NCBI GenBank assembly: GCA_020199905.1
Contig: JAIVJS010000006.1
Span: 53,386 to 117,385, forward strand
Source: Acidobacteriota bacterium
GTDB taxonomy: Bacteria; Acidobacteriota; Thermoanaerobaculia; UBA5066; Gp7-AA6
Length of the DNA: 64,000 nucleotides
Reading direction: 5' to 3'
Below the pieces are notes generated by a model that was not told where the DNA came from, did not search any database, and saw only the letters and a program-made list of their open reading frames with translations. This document shows, one piece after another, positions 7,914-16,449 of the stretch (positions within the stretch are counted from its first letter, which is position 1; every line of letters starts with the position of its first letter). Position numbers and translations under genes: made by a program.

Positions 7914-8903
7914 TCAGGACAGCCCTTTCCGGCTCTGGTCGTCGTAGAGGCTCGCGACGGAGTCCGCGTAGCCGTTGTAGGGAAGCGTCGGGCGCCGCTC
8001 GATTCCGCCGGGGCCGAAGAATTTTTCGGTGGCCTGGGGCCAGCGGGGATGCGGGACCGCCGGGTTGACGTTCGACAAAAAGCCGTACTCGAAGGGCGAG
8101 AGCGAGCGCCAGAACGTCTGCGGCTGGCGGTCGGTGAATTCGAAGCGCACGACGGCCTTCGGGCTCTTGAATCCGTACTTCCAGGGCATCCGCAGCCCGA
8201 GCGGGAGACCGTTCTGCTTCGGAAGCTCGCGTCCGTAACTTCCGATCGAGACGAAGGCGAGCTCGTGGATCGCTTCGTCGAGCCGAAAGGCCTCGAAGTA
8301 GGGGAACGGATACCACGGCTTCCGCTGGTCGGGCGCCTCCGAGCCCCGCTTGAAACTGACGGTCCGCAGAAATCTCGCCGACGAGAGCGGCCGCGCGAGG
8401 TCCACCAGCGACTTCAAGGGGAACCCGGTCCACGGCACCGCGATCGACCAGGCCTCGACGCAGCGATGCCGGTAGACGCGCTCTTCGACCTGCATCCTGC
8501 GGACGAGATCGTCCCGGTCTATCGAAAAGGGTTTCTGGACGAGCCCGGCGATCTCGATGATCCACGGCCGCGTCGTGAGCCTCTGCGCCGCGTGAGCCGG
8601 CGAGTCTTTGACGTTTCCGAACTCGTAGTAATTGTTGTAGCTCTCGACGATCTCGGGTTTCGAGATCGGGCGGTCGATCGCGTAGCGGGCGTTGCGTTTT
8701 GCGGGATACAGCCGGGCGACGTCCCGGGGAACCGTCTCGGCCCCGCCGGCGATCGCTCGGTCGCGGCCGGACATCGCCGAAAAAGCTGCGCCCACGCCCG
8801 CGAACGCGATGGTCTCCAGGAACCGCCGCCGATCCACGACGAGGCCTTCCGGAGTTACGTCCCGGTCGAGAAGTCCCCATGACTTTTTCCGCTGCACGCG
8901 CAT
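7914..8903 (-). CDS. msrP: Protein-methionine-sulfoxide reductase, molybdenum subunit
   Basis: A periplasmic molybdopterin enzyme (YedY/MsrP) that repairs oxidised methionines in envelope proteins. A Tat signal (DRRRFLETIAFAGVGAAF) lies near residues 24-42. The Mo-ligating Cys is in RHRCVEAW. The conserved motifs ESYNNYYEFG and WKYGFKSPK and the C-terminal YADSVASLYD match the family, and 329 residues is the usual length. The heme membrane partner MsrQ is not next to it, so the electron donor is elsewhere or different. Confidence 0.93.
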   Translation of the reverse strand: MRVQRKKSWGLLDRDVTPEGLVVDRRRFLETIAFAGVGAAFSAMSGRDRAIAGGAETVPRDVARLYPAKRNARYAIDRPISKPEIVESYNNYYEFGNVKDSPAHAAQRLTTRPWIIEIAGLVQKPFSIDRDDLVRRMQVEERVYRHRCVEAWSIAVPWTGFPLKSLVDLARPLSSARFLRTVSFKRGSEAPDQRKPWYPFPYFEAFRLDEAIHELAFVSIGSYGRELPKQNGLPLGLRMPWKYGFKSPKAVVRFEFTDRQPQTFWRSLSPFEYGFLSNVNPAVPHPRWPQATEKFFGPGGIERRPTLPYNGYADSVASLYDDQSRKGLS

Positions 8904-8978
8904 CGAACGCCCCTATGCCCTACGGCAATCGGTCCGAGTCTGAATGTCGAGCCTGGGGGGAAACGAGCCGGAAGAACA

Positions 8979-9009
8979 GCTGAGAGCTGCCAGCTGACAA
9001 CTGACAGCC
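8979..9009. repeat. GCTGACA-type heptamer tract
   Basis: Units GCTGAGA, GCTGCCA, GCTGACA, ACTGACA in a strict 7-nt period. The tract ends 4 bases from the stop of the minus-strand desaturase gene. Confidence 0.8.
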
Positions 9010-9013
9010 GAAA

Positions 9014-10033
9014 CTACCCCGCCAGATGCCAGTCGCTGTGGGGCGCCTGGTTCTCGACGAACCATCCGTGCAGGAGACGCCCGTAGCCGACGGGCTTCCA
9101 ACCGATCGAATCGAAGAAGGGCCGGAGGGCGAAGTGGAGCCGGCGAAGGTTGTAGAGCGGCACGCCCGTGAAGAAGTGGTGCTCGAGGTGGTGCTGCGAC
9201 GAGAGGTACCAGAAGTCCCACCAGCGCGACGGCGTCATGAGCGTTCCCCATTTGGCGGGGTCGTCGGGGTCGATCGCATAGTGCTGGCCGAGCCGGTTCA
9301 AAGCGAACGCGACCGGAAAGACGAGGAAGTAGGGAACGAGGTAGACGCGGGCCAGCACTCCCGCGCCGCCGGCAGCAAAGAGCAGCCCCATGATCCCGAG
9401 GTGGACGAGGATCGTCGCGATCCGCTCCGCCGCGATCCTCCGCCGCAGAGTCGGCGGGTAGCTCGCCGTCTCCTTCGCCGCCGCGTGGAAGTAGATGGGA
9501 AAGAGGGCGGGGGTGAAGTACAGCGCCTTGTACCAGCGGAGGTTGCGTTTCGGGGACAGGTAGTGCCGCTTGGGGTCCGCCTCCGCGTCCCCGAGCTCGG
9601 CGTGGTGGGTGAGGTGCCACCGCGTGAACTGGAGGGCCGAGATTCCGGAGGGGACCGCGTAGAGGACTCCCAGCAGCCGCTCCAGGCCCGGACGCGGCCC
9701 GTTGAAGACGGCGCGGTGGACCACTTCGTGGAGGAGCACGGTGAAATTGAAGACGGTCCAGCCGGCGACCACCGCCGCCGGGATCCAGATCCAGGGCTGC
9801 GCGAACTTCCAGCAGACCGCCATCGACCCGAAGAGGAGAGCGAACTGGCGGGCGGCTATGAGGAGGTGCCGGGCGGGGCTTTTGCGGTGGAGCGACTTCA
9901 GGACGTCGTGGGGGACCGCCCGGGTCAACCGGCCGCGCAGGTCCCGGGATGCCGCGGACCAGTGATGGTCGCCGCCCATCGGAGGGTATTCCTCGGGCCG
10001 GGGGGCGGGAAAGGGGATCGGTTTGGCGCTCAT
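9014..10033 (-). CDS. Membrane fatty acid desaturase
   Basis: A 339-residue integral membrane di-iron desaturase. The three histidine boxes are visible: HEVVH, HLTHH and QHHLEHH. Several hydrophobic segments lie between them (about 65-110 and 185-225). Such enzymes put double bonds into membrane lipids or carotenoid-like chains; the exact substrate cannot be read from the sequence. It is tandem with msrP but separated by a repeat tract, so co-expression is uncertain. Confidence 0.88.
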   Translation of the reverse strand: MSAKPIPFPAPRPEEYPPMGGDHHWSAASRDLRGRLTRAVPHDVLKSLHRKSPARHLLIAARQFALLFGSMAVCWKFAQPWIWIPAAVVAGWTVFNFTVLLHEVVHRAVFNGPRPGLERLLGVLYAVPSGISALQFTRWHLTHHAELGDAEADPKRHYLSPKRNLRWYKALYFTPALFPIYFHAAAKETASYPPTLRRRIAAERIATILVHLGIMGLLFAAGGAGVLARVYLVPYFLVFPVAFALNRLGQHYAIDPDDPAKWGTLMTPSRWWDFWYLSSQHHLEHHFFTGVPLYNLRRLHFALRPFFDSIGWKPVGYGRLLHGWFVENQAPHSDWHLAG

Positions 10034-10231
10034 GGGACCAGGCTCAAAACCTCCGTGCCGGGGTGATTATTCTAAGCCCCCTTTCAAAATCGGCTCGCCG
10101 GTCCGGAAACGCAAAAGGGGAGCCCGTGCGCCCGTTCCCGGCGCGCGGCCCGCTCCGGCGGTTGTGCGCCGGCCGGAATTTGCGGCAGACGGGCACGTTC
10201 TCATTCTTCGATACCCGGGAGGACGATTCAA

Positions 10232-10669
10232 ATGCGACTCGCCAGAGCCTCGACGCGCCTCGCGTTGACGATGACTCTCCTCCTGCCACTCCCCCTGACC
10301 GCTTCGATCGTCTCGGACTTCCAGGCCCGGTTCGCGCAGACGATCTGGGCGGCGCAGCAGACCGAGGCCATTCTCCGAGCGCTGCCTCAATCCGCGTCGG
10401 CCGTCTCGACACCGGAAGGCCTGTCGTCCTACGCGGCCCTCCTCGCCGAGAACACCGCGGCGCTGAACGCCCTTGCCACGGTCGGCATCTCGACGGACGA
10501 GCAGCGACGGGCGCTCGCCCGCGGTCTCCAGGCGGTGGCCTCCGCGCTCCACGACCAGAGCGCGCTGGCCGCCAACCGCGGCCTCTCGGGCCTGGTCTCC
10601 AACCTCTCGTCGCTCGAGGAGTCGTGCCGGTCGACGCTGGCGCAGATGGGAGCAGGCGGCAGGCGGTAG
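10232..10669 (+). CDS. Small secreted protein of unknown function
   Basis: 145 residues with a clear signal peptide (about 1-24, ending PLTASIVSDF) and a mature part predicted to be helical, with Ala- and Leu-rich repeats. GGGAGGA lies before the ATG at good spacing. I do not recognise a family. The last residues (AGGRR) and the TAG are encoded by a GGCGGCA heptamer tract, so the native C-terminus may have been altered by the repeat. Confidence 0.65.
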   Translation: MRLARASTRLALTMTLLLPLPLTASIVSDFQARFAQTIWAAQQTEAILRALPQSASAVSTPEGLSSYAALLAENTAALNALATVGISTDEQRRALARGLQAVASALHDQSALAANRGLSGLVSNLSSLEESCRSTLAQMGAGGRR

Positions 10670-10757
10670 GCGGCAGGCGGAGAAGAAAAAGCGGAGGCGA
10701 GGCCGGGCGAGATCTCTATCCCTTTCGATTCCCGATTCCCGATTCCCGATTCCCGAT
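10655..10757. repeat. Heptamer tracts GGCGGCA and GATTCCC
   Basis: Three GGCGGCA-like units at 10655-10675 contain the stop of the preceding gene. Four exact GATTCCC units follow at 10727-10754 and lead into the 52-bp palindromic element at 10761. Confidence 0.85.
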
Positions 10758-10760
10758 CTC

Positions 10761-10812
10761 GTTGACCGCGGAGTACCGCGGCCGTCTCGCTCCCGTTGGT
10801 CGCTCGGCTCCC
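10761..10812 (+). repeat. 52-bp palindromic dispersed element, copy A
   Basis: GTTGACCGCGGAGTACCGCG at the left end, with the small palindrome CCGCGG-AGTA-CCGCGG, ending CGGCTCCC. Near-identical copies lie at 25745-25796 (reverse) and 30601-30652. All three touch GATTCCC/GTTTCCC-type heptamers. Confidence 0.85.
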
Positions 10813-10833
10813 GATTCCGGTCCCAAAGAAAAA

Positions 10834-10851
10834 GGCCCCCGGGCGGGGGCC
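10834..10851 (-). terminator. Intrinsic terminator for the 10875-11231 gene
   Basis: Stem GGCCCCCG/CGGGGGCC with a 2-nt loop. On the minus strand it is followed by TTTTTCTTT, and it lies 24 bases past the stop of the minus-strand gene. Confidence 0.8.
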
Positions 10852-10874
10852 TCGGGAACCGGCGGGCATCCGCC

Positions 10875-11231
10875 CTACGTTCCCTGCTCCATGTTCGCGA
10901 CCGTGATGATCTTCTTCTCTTTTTCCATCGAACCCTTGACCGTCACCTTCTTGCCCGCCATGCCGGCCATCTTGGCCATCATCGCGTCGTCGCCGGAAAG
11001 CACGAAGACGCTCTTGTCGTCGGGCGTGTAGAGGGCCCACTTGGCTCCCTTTTCCTTGACGCACTTGACGGCGCAGTCGGCGTGCTCCGCCTTCGCGCCC
11101 GCGGCTCCGCAGTGAGTCTCCGTCACGTAGCCCGTCCAGCTGCCGTCGGCTTTATCCGCGGCCGGGGCGGCCAGCGCGATGAATCCGATCGCCACGGCGG
11201 CAACGAGCGCGCGAGACAGAATCTTCTTCAT
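10875..11231 (-). CDS. Small secreted protein of unknown function
   Basis: 118 residues with a signal peptide (MKKILSRALVAAVAIGFIALA, cleavage near AAPAA-DK). The mature domain starts with WTGYVTETHCG and has four Cys in all. It ends in a short beta-strand segment (KKVTVKGSMEKEKKIITV) reminiscent of small OB-like secreted proteins common in Acidobacteria. The ORF track runs the frame up to 12311, but AGGAGGA before the ATG at 11231 and the signal peptide fix the start. No enzymatic motif is seen. Confidence 0.85.
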   Translation of the reverse strand: MKKILSRALVAAVAIGFIALAAPAADKADGSWTGYVTETHCGAAGAKAEHADCAVKCVKEKGAKWALYTPDDKSVFVLSGDDAMMAKMAGMAGKKVTVKGSMEKEKKIITVANMEQGT

Positions 11232-11312
11232 GAGACGTCCTCCTGTTGCTTTTCTAGGTCCGGAAAATCCGGCTCCCCGAATCATATACGTTAGGACTCG
11301 TGCATCGGATGA

Positions 11313-12248
11313 GGGGTAAGGCGCTGCTCTCCGCACTGTACCGGGCGAGTCGCCTCGCACCCCGAGCCCGATCGCTCGAGTGTCGCCGCGGCGCGGAGCG
11401 CCCTCAGATTCTTTTCGGAATTCCGCGCCGGCGACCTGATCCTCTGCCTCGTCTCCGGGGGCGCGTCGTCCCTGCTCTGCCTTCCCCGGCCCGGTGTCAC
11501 GCTGGCGGAGAAGCGGCGGCGGATCCGGGAGCTCTCTCGCGCCGGGGCATCGATCGACGCGCTCAACAGGCTGCGCACCTCGCTCTCCCGGGTCAAGGGT
11601 GGCGGGCTCGGGCGGGCGACGGAGGCGACTCTCGTCACGCTGGTCCTGTCCGACGTGCCGGGCGATCGTCCCGAGCTGGTGGGTTCCGGGCCCACCCTCC
11701 GGGGCGGGCGGGGGGATCTCGTGCGGGTCGTGGGGTCCAATCGGATGGGCCTCGAGGCCGCGCGTGATTTCGCGCGACGCCGCGGCCTCGAGCCCCGGAT
11801 GCGCGCGCGCCGCCTCGCGGGCGAAGCCGCCGAGGAGGGACGGCGCGTCGGACGATGCGCCCTGAACCTTCCCACGGGCGGGGTTCTGATCGCGGGGGGA
11901 GAGACGACGGTGCGCCTGACGCCGCTGTCGGGGCGAGGGCGGTCTAGGCGCGGCGGGAGGACCCTCGAGCTCGGGCTCGGCGCCGCGGAGGTGCTGGACG
12001 GATCTCGCGCGGCGCTTCTCGCGGCGGGCTCCGACGGGCGCGACGGCAGCTCCCGGGCGGCGGGCGCGTTTACCGACGGCTCGACGCTCGAGCGCGCGAG
12101 CCGCCTCGGTCTTTCCGCGGAGCGCTCGCTCGCCCGTCACGACACGGAGCCGTTCTTCGATGCCCTCGGAGACCTGCTCGTGACCGGTCCCACGGGCACG
12201 AACGTGTGCGACTGGGTCTTCGCGATCGGGCCGAAAACATTGATATAA
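11313..12248 (+). pseudogene. Glycerate 2-kinase (MOFRL family), N-terminus missing
   Basis: The frame reads as the C-terminal two thirds of a glycerate kinase. It starts in the SHPEPDRSSVAAAR region and continues through LCLVSGGASSLLCLP, SRVKGGGLGR, VLSDVPGDRPELVGSGPT and the C-terminal AAGSDGRDGSS..AGAFTDGS motif. An in-frame TGA at 11310 stops it upstream, and no ATG, GTG or TTG occurs before GTG 11655. About 100-130 N-terminal residues are absent. The ORF track shows only the 11655-12248 part. Either it is a decayed gene or the assembly lacks its 5' end. Confidence 0.8.
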
Positions 12249-12249
12249 T
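12244..12249 (+). promoter_or_regulatory. Perfect -10 box just before the radical SAM gene
   Basis: TATAAT ends 12 bases before the ATG at 12262, in otherwise GC-rich DNA. If used, the transcript would be leaderless or nearly so. I see no clear -35 box. Confidence 0.4.
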
Positions 12250-12261
12250 TGGCGGTTCGCC

Positions 12262-13842
12262 ATGCGTCCGACCGACAAGAACCGGGAGCTCGCCCTCCTC
12301 GAGCGATTCACGGAGACGCCGAAGCGATTCGGCGCCTACCGGATCGCGCTCGGCTTCCCCAACTCCTACGAGATCGGGATGTCGAATCTCGGTTTCCAGT
12401 GGGTGTACCGGCTCTTGAATCGCGTCCCGGATCTCGTGTGCGAGAGGTTCTTCTTCGAAGACGGGGAGCCCGCCGTGACTTTCGAGACGGGCGCGCCGCT
12501 CTCGGAGTTCGGGCTCCTGGCGTGGTCGCTCTCCTGGGAGATGGACGTCGTCAACATTCTGAAGACCCTTCGAGCGGCGCGCGTCCCGGAACGCCGCGAT
12601 GCGCGCGACGACCGGCACCCGGTGCTCCTCGTGGGCGGAGACATCGCGCGCATGAACCCCGCCGCGCTGACGCCCTTCGTGGACATCTTCGCGCTCGGCG
12701 ACGGAGAGCGGCTGGTCCCGCGCATCGCGGAGCTGGTTCAATCGGGCTTCTCTCGCGAGGACTTCCTGTCCGCCGCCGCGAGGATCCCGGGCTTTTTCGT
12801 GCCGGCGATCCACGGCCCGCGCGCCGAGGCGGCGGAGAGCGGCAAAGTGGTCATCCAGCAGCCGATGTCGCGCAGGGACATCACGCCGTTCTTCGAGGTC
12901 CCGCACACGACCGCCCTGACCCCGAGGACGGAGCTCGCCGAGAAGCTGCTGATCGAAATCTCGCGCGGATGCACGGAGATGTGCCGGTTCTGCTGGGCGG
13001 CGTATGCCATGGCTCCGATCAAGCAGTACCCCGCGTCGTCGATTCTCAAGATCGAGAGAGACGCCAGGCCGCTGACCGACCGGGTCGGTTTGATCGCGAC
13101 GGCCGTCTGCGACCACCCGGAGATTGAGACGATCCTGGCCGGACTCTCGGAGCTCGAGTTTCACATCGCGCTCTCGTCCATCAAGATCGACGCGATCGAG
13201 GCGCCGATTCTCGAGATCCTGGCCCGACAGGGGGAACGGGCCCTCGCGATCGCGCCCGAGGCCGGCAACGAGCGGCTGCGCCGCCACATCAACAAGAAGG
13301 TCTCCGACGCGATGCTTCGGGAGAAGGCGCGCCTGGTGTTCGCGCACGGGTTCACGCGCTTGAAGCTCTACCTCCAGGTCGGGCTCCCGACGGAGACCGA
13401 CCAGGACGTCCGGGACATCGTCTCGACCGTGGCCGATCTCCGTGAGATCGCCATCGCCGAAGGCCGCGCCGCGGGCCGCGTCGCCCAGCTCGTCCCGAGC
13501 GTCAACGCCTTCATTCCGAAGCCGCACACGCCCTACGAGGACGAGTCCCTGGCCTCCGAAGAGTCGCTGAAGGAAAAGCTCGCGTTTCTCCAGCACGAGT
13601 TCGAGGGGATGGGCAACGTGGCGTTCCGCGGAATGTCGGTCGGGGAGGCGGTCTGGGAGGCCTACCTCGCGAAAATGGACGAAACGGGCGCCGACATCCT
13701 GGAACAGGCCGCGTCGGGCGTTCCCGTCCGCCGTCTCTTGAAGGAGCACCGCGAGAGGATCGCCGCCGTCGTCCGTCCGGAGTCCGTGAATCCGGCGGCG
13801 GCCGCGGCGCCCGCCCCGTGGGCGTTCATTTCGAAGCGCTGA
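12262..13842 (+). CDS. B12-binding-type radical SAM protein
   Basis: 526 residues. The N-terminal part (about 1-190) resembles the degenerate cobalamin-binding domain of the YgiQ/TIGR03960 group (FPNSYEIGMSNLGFQ, LLVGGDIARMNP, ALGDGE). The radical SAM core follows, with the iron-sulfur motif CTEMCRFC near residue 238 and the downstream APEAGNERLRRHINK and LYLQVGLPTETDQD motifs. The Cys spacing CX3CX2C is canonical. The substrate is unknown; relatives are sometimes fused or adjacent to a tRNA/rRNA-modification-like domain, which is not seen here. Confidence 0.85.
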   Translation: MRPTDKNRELALLERFTETPKRFGAYRIALGFPNSYEIGMSNLGFQWVYRLLNRVPDLVCERFFFEDGEPAVTFETGAPLSEFGLLAWSLSWEMDVVNILKTLRAARVPERRDARDDRHPVLLVGGDIARMNPAALTPFVDIFALGDGERLVPRIAELVQSGFSREDFLSAAARIPGFFVPAIHGPRAEAAESGKVVIQQPMSRRDITPFFEVPHTTALTPRTELAEKLLIEISRGCTEMCRFCWAAYAMAPIKQYPASSILKIERDARPLTDRVGLIATAVCDHPEIETILAGLSELEFHIALSSIKIDAIEAPILEILARQGERALAIAPEAGNERLRRHINKKVSDAMLREKARLVFAHGFTRLKLYLQVGLPTETDQDVRDIVSTVADLREIAIAEGRAAGRVAQLVPSVNAFIPKPHTPYEDESLASEESLKEKLAFLQHEFEGMGNVAFRGMSVGEAVWEAYLAKMDETGADILEQAASGVPVRRLLKEHRERIAAVVRPESVNPAAAAAPAPWAFISKR

Positions 13843-13868
13843 AAACACCAGAAACAAACGGAGCTGTC

Positions 13869-15338
13869 ATGAGACGTCTTTCCTCGCGCCTCACGCGGAG
13901 CCGCGCCCGGCGGATGCCCGGAATCGCAGCGTGGATGCTGGCCGCCGGGCTCGCCTCCTTTCCTCCCGCTCGCCCCGCCTCCGCTCTCGACCTTCCGCCC
14001 GTCACCGCGCCCCGCGAGATGTTCCGGGCGCACCGCGAGAAGTTCCTGGCGAAGCTCGCCCCCGGCTCCGTCGCGATCCTGCACGCCGCTCCGCTGCGGA
14101 CGATGTCCAACGACACGGAGTACCTCTACAGGCAGGACTCGGACTTCTACTACCTGACCGGCCTCGAGGACGCCGATGCGATCGCCGTCTTCCGCCCCGG
14201 CGCCGCGGACGGCAAGCGCTACGTCCTCTTCGTCCGCGCGCGAGACGCCCGCGCCGAGACCTATCAGGGCCCGCGGCCCGGTCCCGAGGGGGCCGTCTCG
14301 ACCTTCGGCGCCGACGCCGCCTTTCCGATCGCGGATTTCCAGGACTCGATCGCCAAATCGGGCGAAGTCCGCGGCTCCCTCGGCGGGTATCTCGCCGGCG
14401 TCGATACCGTGTATCTGTGGGACGGCGGAGACGAGGCGTGGGCGGACAGGTTCCGCGCCACGCTGTCGAAGCTGCGCGCGCGGGACGCCGGTCCCGCGGC
14501 GGTGGTCGATGCGCGGGAAGTCCTGCACGAGCTCCGGCTCGTCAAGGACGCCGATGAGCTGGCGCTTTTGCGGCGCGCGTCGGAGATCTCTGCCCGCGCC
14601 CACGCGGTCGCCATGGCGGCCGCCGCCCCGGGCAAGTACGAATTCGAGGTGCAGCAGGCGCTCGACTCCTACTGCGGCGCCAACGGCGTGCGCCGCATGG
14701 CGTATCCGTCGATCGCGGCCTCCGGACCAAATTCCGTCTACCTCCACTGGGACCGCAACGACCGCGAGCTGGCGGACGGCGACGTCCTCTTGAACGACTC
14801 GGGGGCGGAATACCGTTATTACGCGGCGGACGTCACGCGCACGTACCCCGTCAACGGGCGCTTCAGCCCCGAGCAGCGGGCCGTCTACGAGGCCGTCCTG
14901 ACAGCGCAGAAGGCCGCGATCGCCCGCATCCGGCCAGGGGCGACGCACGACGACATCGAGCAGGCCTCGGCGCGATCCCAGACCGAAGGGCTCGTCCGGC
15001 TCGGCCTCCTCTCCGGCGACGTCGACAAGCTGGTCTCGGAGCGCGCCTATTTCAAGTTCACCCGCCACGGGATCTCTCACTGGGTCGGGATGGACGTTCA
15101 CGATCCCGCCCGCTACCGCGTCGGGTCGGGGTCCCGGGTACTCGCGCCCGGCATGGTCCTGACGATCGAGCCGGGCATCTACATCCCGTCGAACATGGCC
15201 GGGGTGGACCGCAAGTGGTGGAACATCGGCGTGCGCATCGAGGACACGCTCGCGGTCACGGCGACGGGCTCCGAATGCCTGTCGTGCGGGGCCCCGAAGG
15301 AGATCGCGGACGTCGAAAAAGCGGTGAGGAAAAGATAG
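13869..15338 (+). CDS. pepP: Secreted Xaa-Pro aminopeptidase, M24B family
   Basis: 489 residues. It has a basic N-terminus and signal peptide (ending PASALDL), an N-terminal creatinase-like domain with NDTEYLYRQDSDFYYLTGL, and the pita-bread metallopeptidase domain. The metal ligands are visible: Asp in NDSGAEYRYYAADVTR (two Asp), His in GISHWVGMDVHD, Glu in TIEPGIY and Glu in VRIED. It removes N-terminal residues before proline, here probably in the periplasm. The ATG at 13869 has GGAG upstream; the ORF track start at 13818 lies in the previous gene. Confidence 0.9.
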   Translation: MRRLSSRLTRSRARRMPGIAAWMLAAGLASFPPARPASALDLPPVTAPREMFRAHREKFLAKLAPGSVAILHAAPLRTMSNDTEYLYRQDSDFYYLTGLEDADAIAVFRPGAADGKRYVLFVRARDARAETYQGPRPGPEGAVSTFGADAAFPIADFQDSIAKSGEVRGSLGGYLAGVDTVYLWDGGDEAWADRFRATLSKLRARDAGPAAVVDAREVLHELRLVKDADELALLRRASEISARAHAVAMAAAAPGKYEFEVQQALDSYCGANGVRRMAYPSIAASGPNSVYLHWDRNDRELADGDVLLNDSGAEYRYYAADVTRTYPVNGRFSPEQRAVYEAVLTAQKAAIARIRPGATHDDIEQASARSQTEGLVRLGLLSGDVDKLVSERAYFKFTRHGISHWVGMDVHDPARYRVGSGSRVLAPGMVLTIEPGIYIPSNMAGVDRKWWNIGVRIEDTLAVTATGSECLSCGAPKEIADVEKAVRKR

Positions 15339-15375
15339 CTGCCGGCTCTCAGCTCTCAGCTCTCAGCTCTCAGCC
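15338..15375. repeat. GCTCTCA heptamer tract
   Basis: GCTGCCG then four exact GCTCTCA units, beginning at the last base of the pepP stop codon. It lies between convergent genes. Confidence 0.85.
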
Positions 15376-15408
15376 AGCGCGCACGGAGAACGGAAGACTG
15401 ATAACCGT

Positions 15409-16296
15409 TCACTCCGCCGGCACCAGGATCGAGACCTCGTGGTCCGAAGCCCGGCACAGGATCGGCGTCTCGAGCACGCAGTCTCCATCCACCTGGACCT
15501 CCACGGGGTAGGGCTCGAGTGAGCGGATCTCGATCGTCCGGCCGCGGACGGTCCTGGCGATCCCGTCCTGGAGATGGCGCGACTTTCCGCGCTCCATCCT
15601 CTGGAACAGGGAGAAGAACTTCCACCTGTTTCGTCCGGAGAAGAGCATCGCGTCCATCTCCTCCGCCTCGAGGGAGGCGTCGGGGGCGATGATCCACTCG
15701 CCGGCATAGCGCGACGCGTGGCAGATCACCGCGAACGTGGCGTCGTGCGCCACGCCGTCGACGACGACCTCCAGCCTGGGAAATTCGTACCGGAAGAACT
15801 CCGGCGCGACCGTGCAGAAGATTCCCGCGCGTCCGAACCAGCGTTTCAAGAGCGGGCTCATGCGGCCCATGATCCGGGCGTCGAGTCCCGCTCCCGCCCA
15901 CAGCAAAAACGGCCGGTCGTTTGCCGTGAGGAGGCGGACGCGCCGGGGAATGCCCGAGAGCAGAAGCTCCTGAGCGCGGTCGATCGAAAGCGGAATCGAG
16001 AGCTCGCGGGCGAGCACGTTGGAGGTTCCTCCGGGAAGCACGGCGAGCGGGACTTCCGAGCCCGAGAGGCCCCAGGCGGCCTCCGAGATCGTGCCGTCGC
16101 CTCCGCACGCCGCCACGAGATCGACTCCCCGCTGGACGAAGTCGCGGACGATCTCGGTGGCGTGCCGCGGCCCCTCAGTGGGGGCGTTCACGAGCTCGAC
16201 GCCTCGAGGCCGCATCTCCTCGATCAGCCGCGACATGCGTGCGCGGCGGTCCCGCTGGCCGGCGGTCGGGTTGTAGATCAGGACCCCCCGCTTCAT
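15409..16296 (-). CDS. Diacylglycerol/lipid kinase family protein (YegS/DgkB-like)
   Basis: 295 residues with the DAGK catalytic domain: IYNPTAGQ near the N-terminus, the nucleotide-binding GGDGTISEAAWG, and PLAVLPGGTSNVLARELSIP. The beta-rich C-terminal domain ends with VQVDGDCVLETP. Members phosphorylate lipids such as diacylglycerol or sphingoid bases; the substrate cannot be fixed. I use ATG 16296, where family homology begins, rather than GTG 16341. It lies downstream of ruvB on the same strand. Confidence 0.85.
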   Translation of the reverse strand: MKRGVLIYNPTAGQRDRRARMSRLIEEMRPRGVELVNAPTEGPRHATEIVRDFVQRGVDLVAACGGDGTISEAAWGLSGSEVPLAVLPGGTSNVLARELSIPLSIDRAQELLLSGIPRRVRLLTANDRPFLLWAGAGLDARIMGRMSPLLKRWFGRAGIFCTVAPEFFRYEFPRLEVVVDGVAHDATFAVICHASRYAGEWIIAPDASLEAEEMDAMLFSGRNRWKFFSLFQRMERGKSRHLQDGIARTVRGRTIEIRSLEPYPVEVQVDGDCVLETPILCRASDHEVSILVPAE

Positions 16297-16449
16297 GCCG
16301 GGAGCCGCTCCGGGCACGGCCGGCGATCGAAGAGTGAGCACGGCCGCGGCCCTGCACGGCCGGGGCCACCCGACGCCGGACGTCCTGCCATCGAGGCGAG
16401 CCGCATCGCTGCGCCGCCGCGAGCAGGCGCATCCATCGTCGTCGGCCTT

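Noticed and set aside
12070-13857. 595-residue minus-strand ORF
   Set aside because: Antisense of the radical SAM gene, which has the CX3CX2C cluster.
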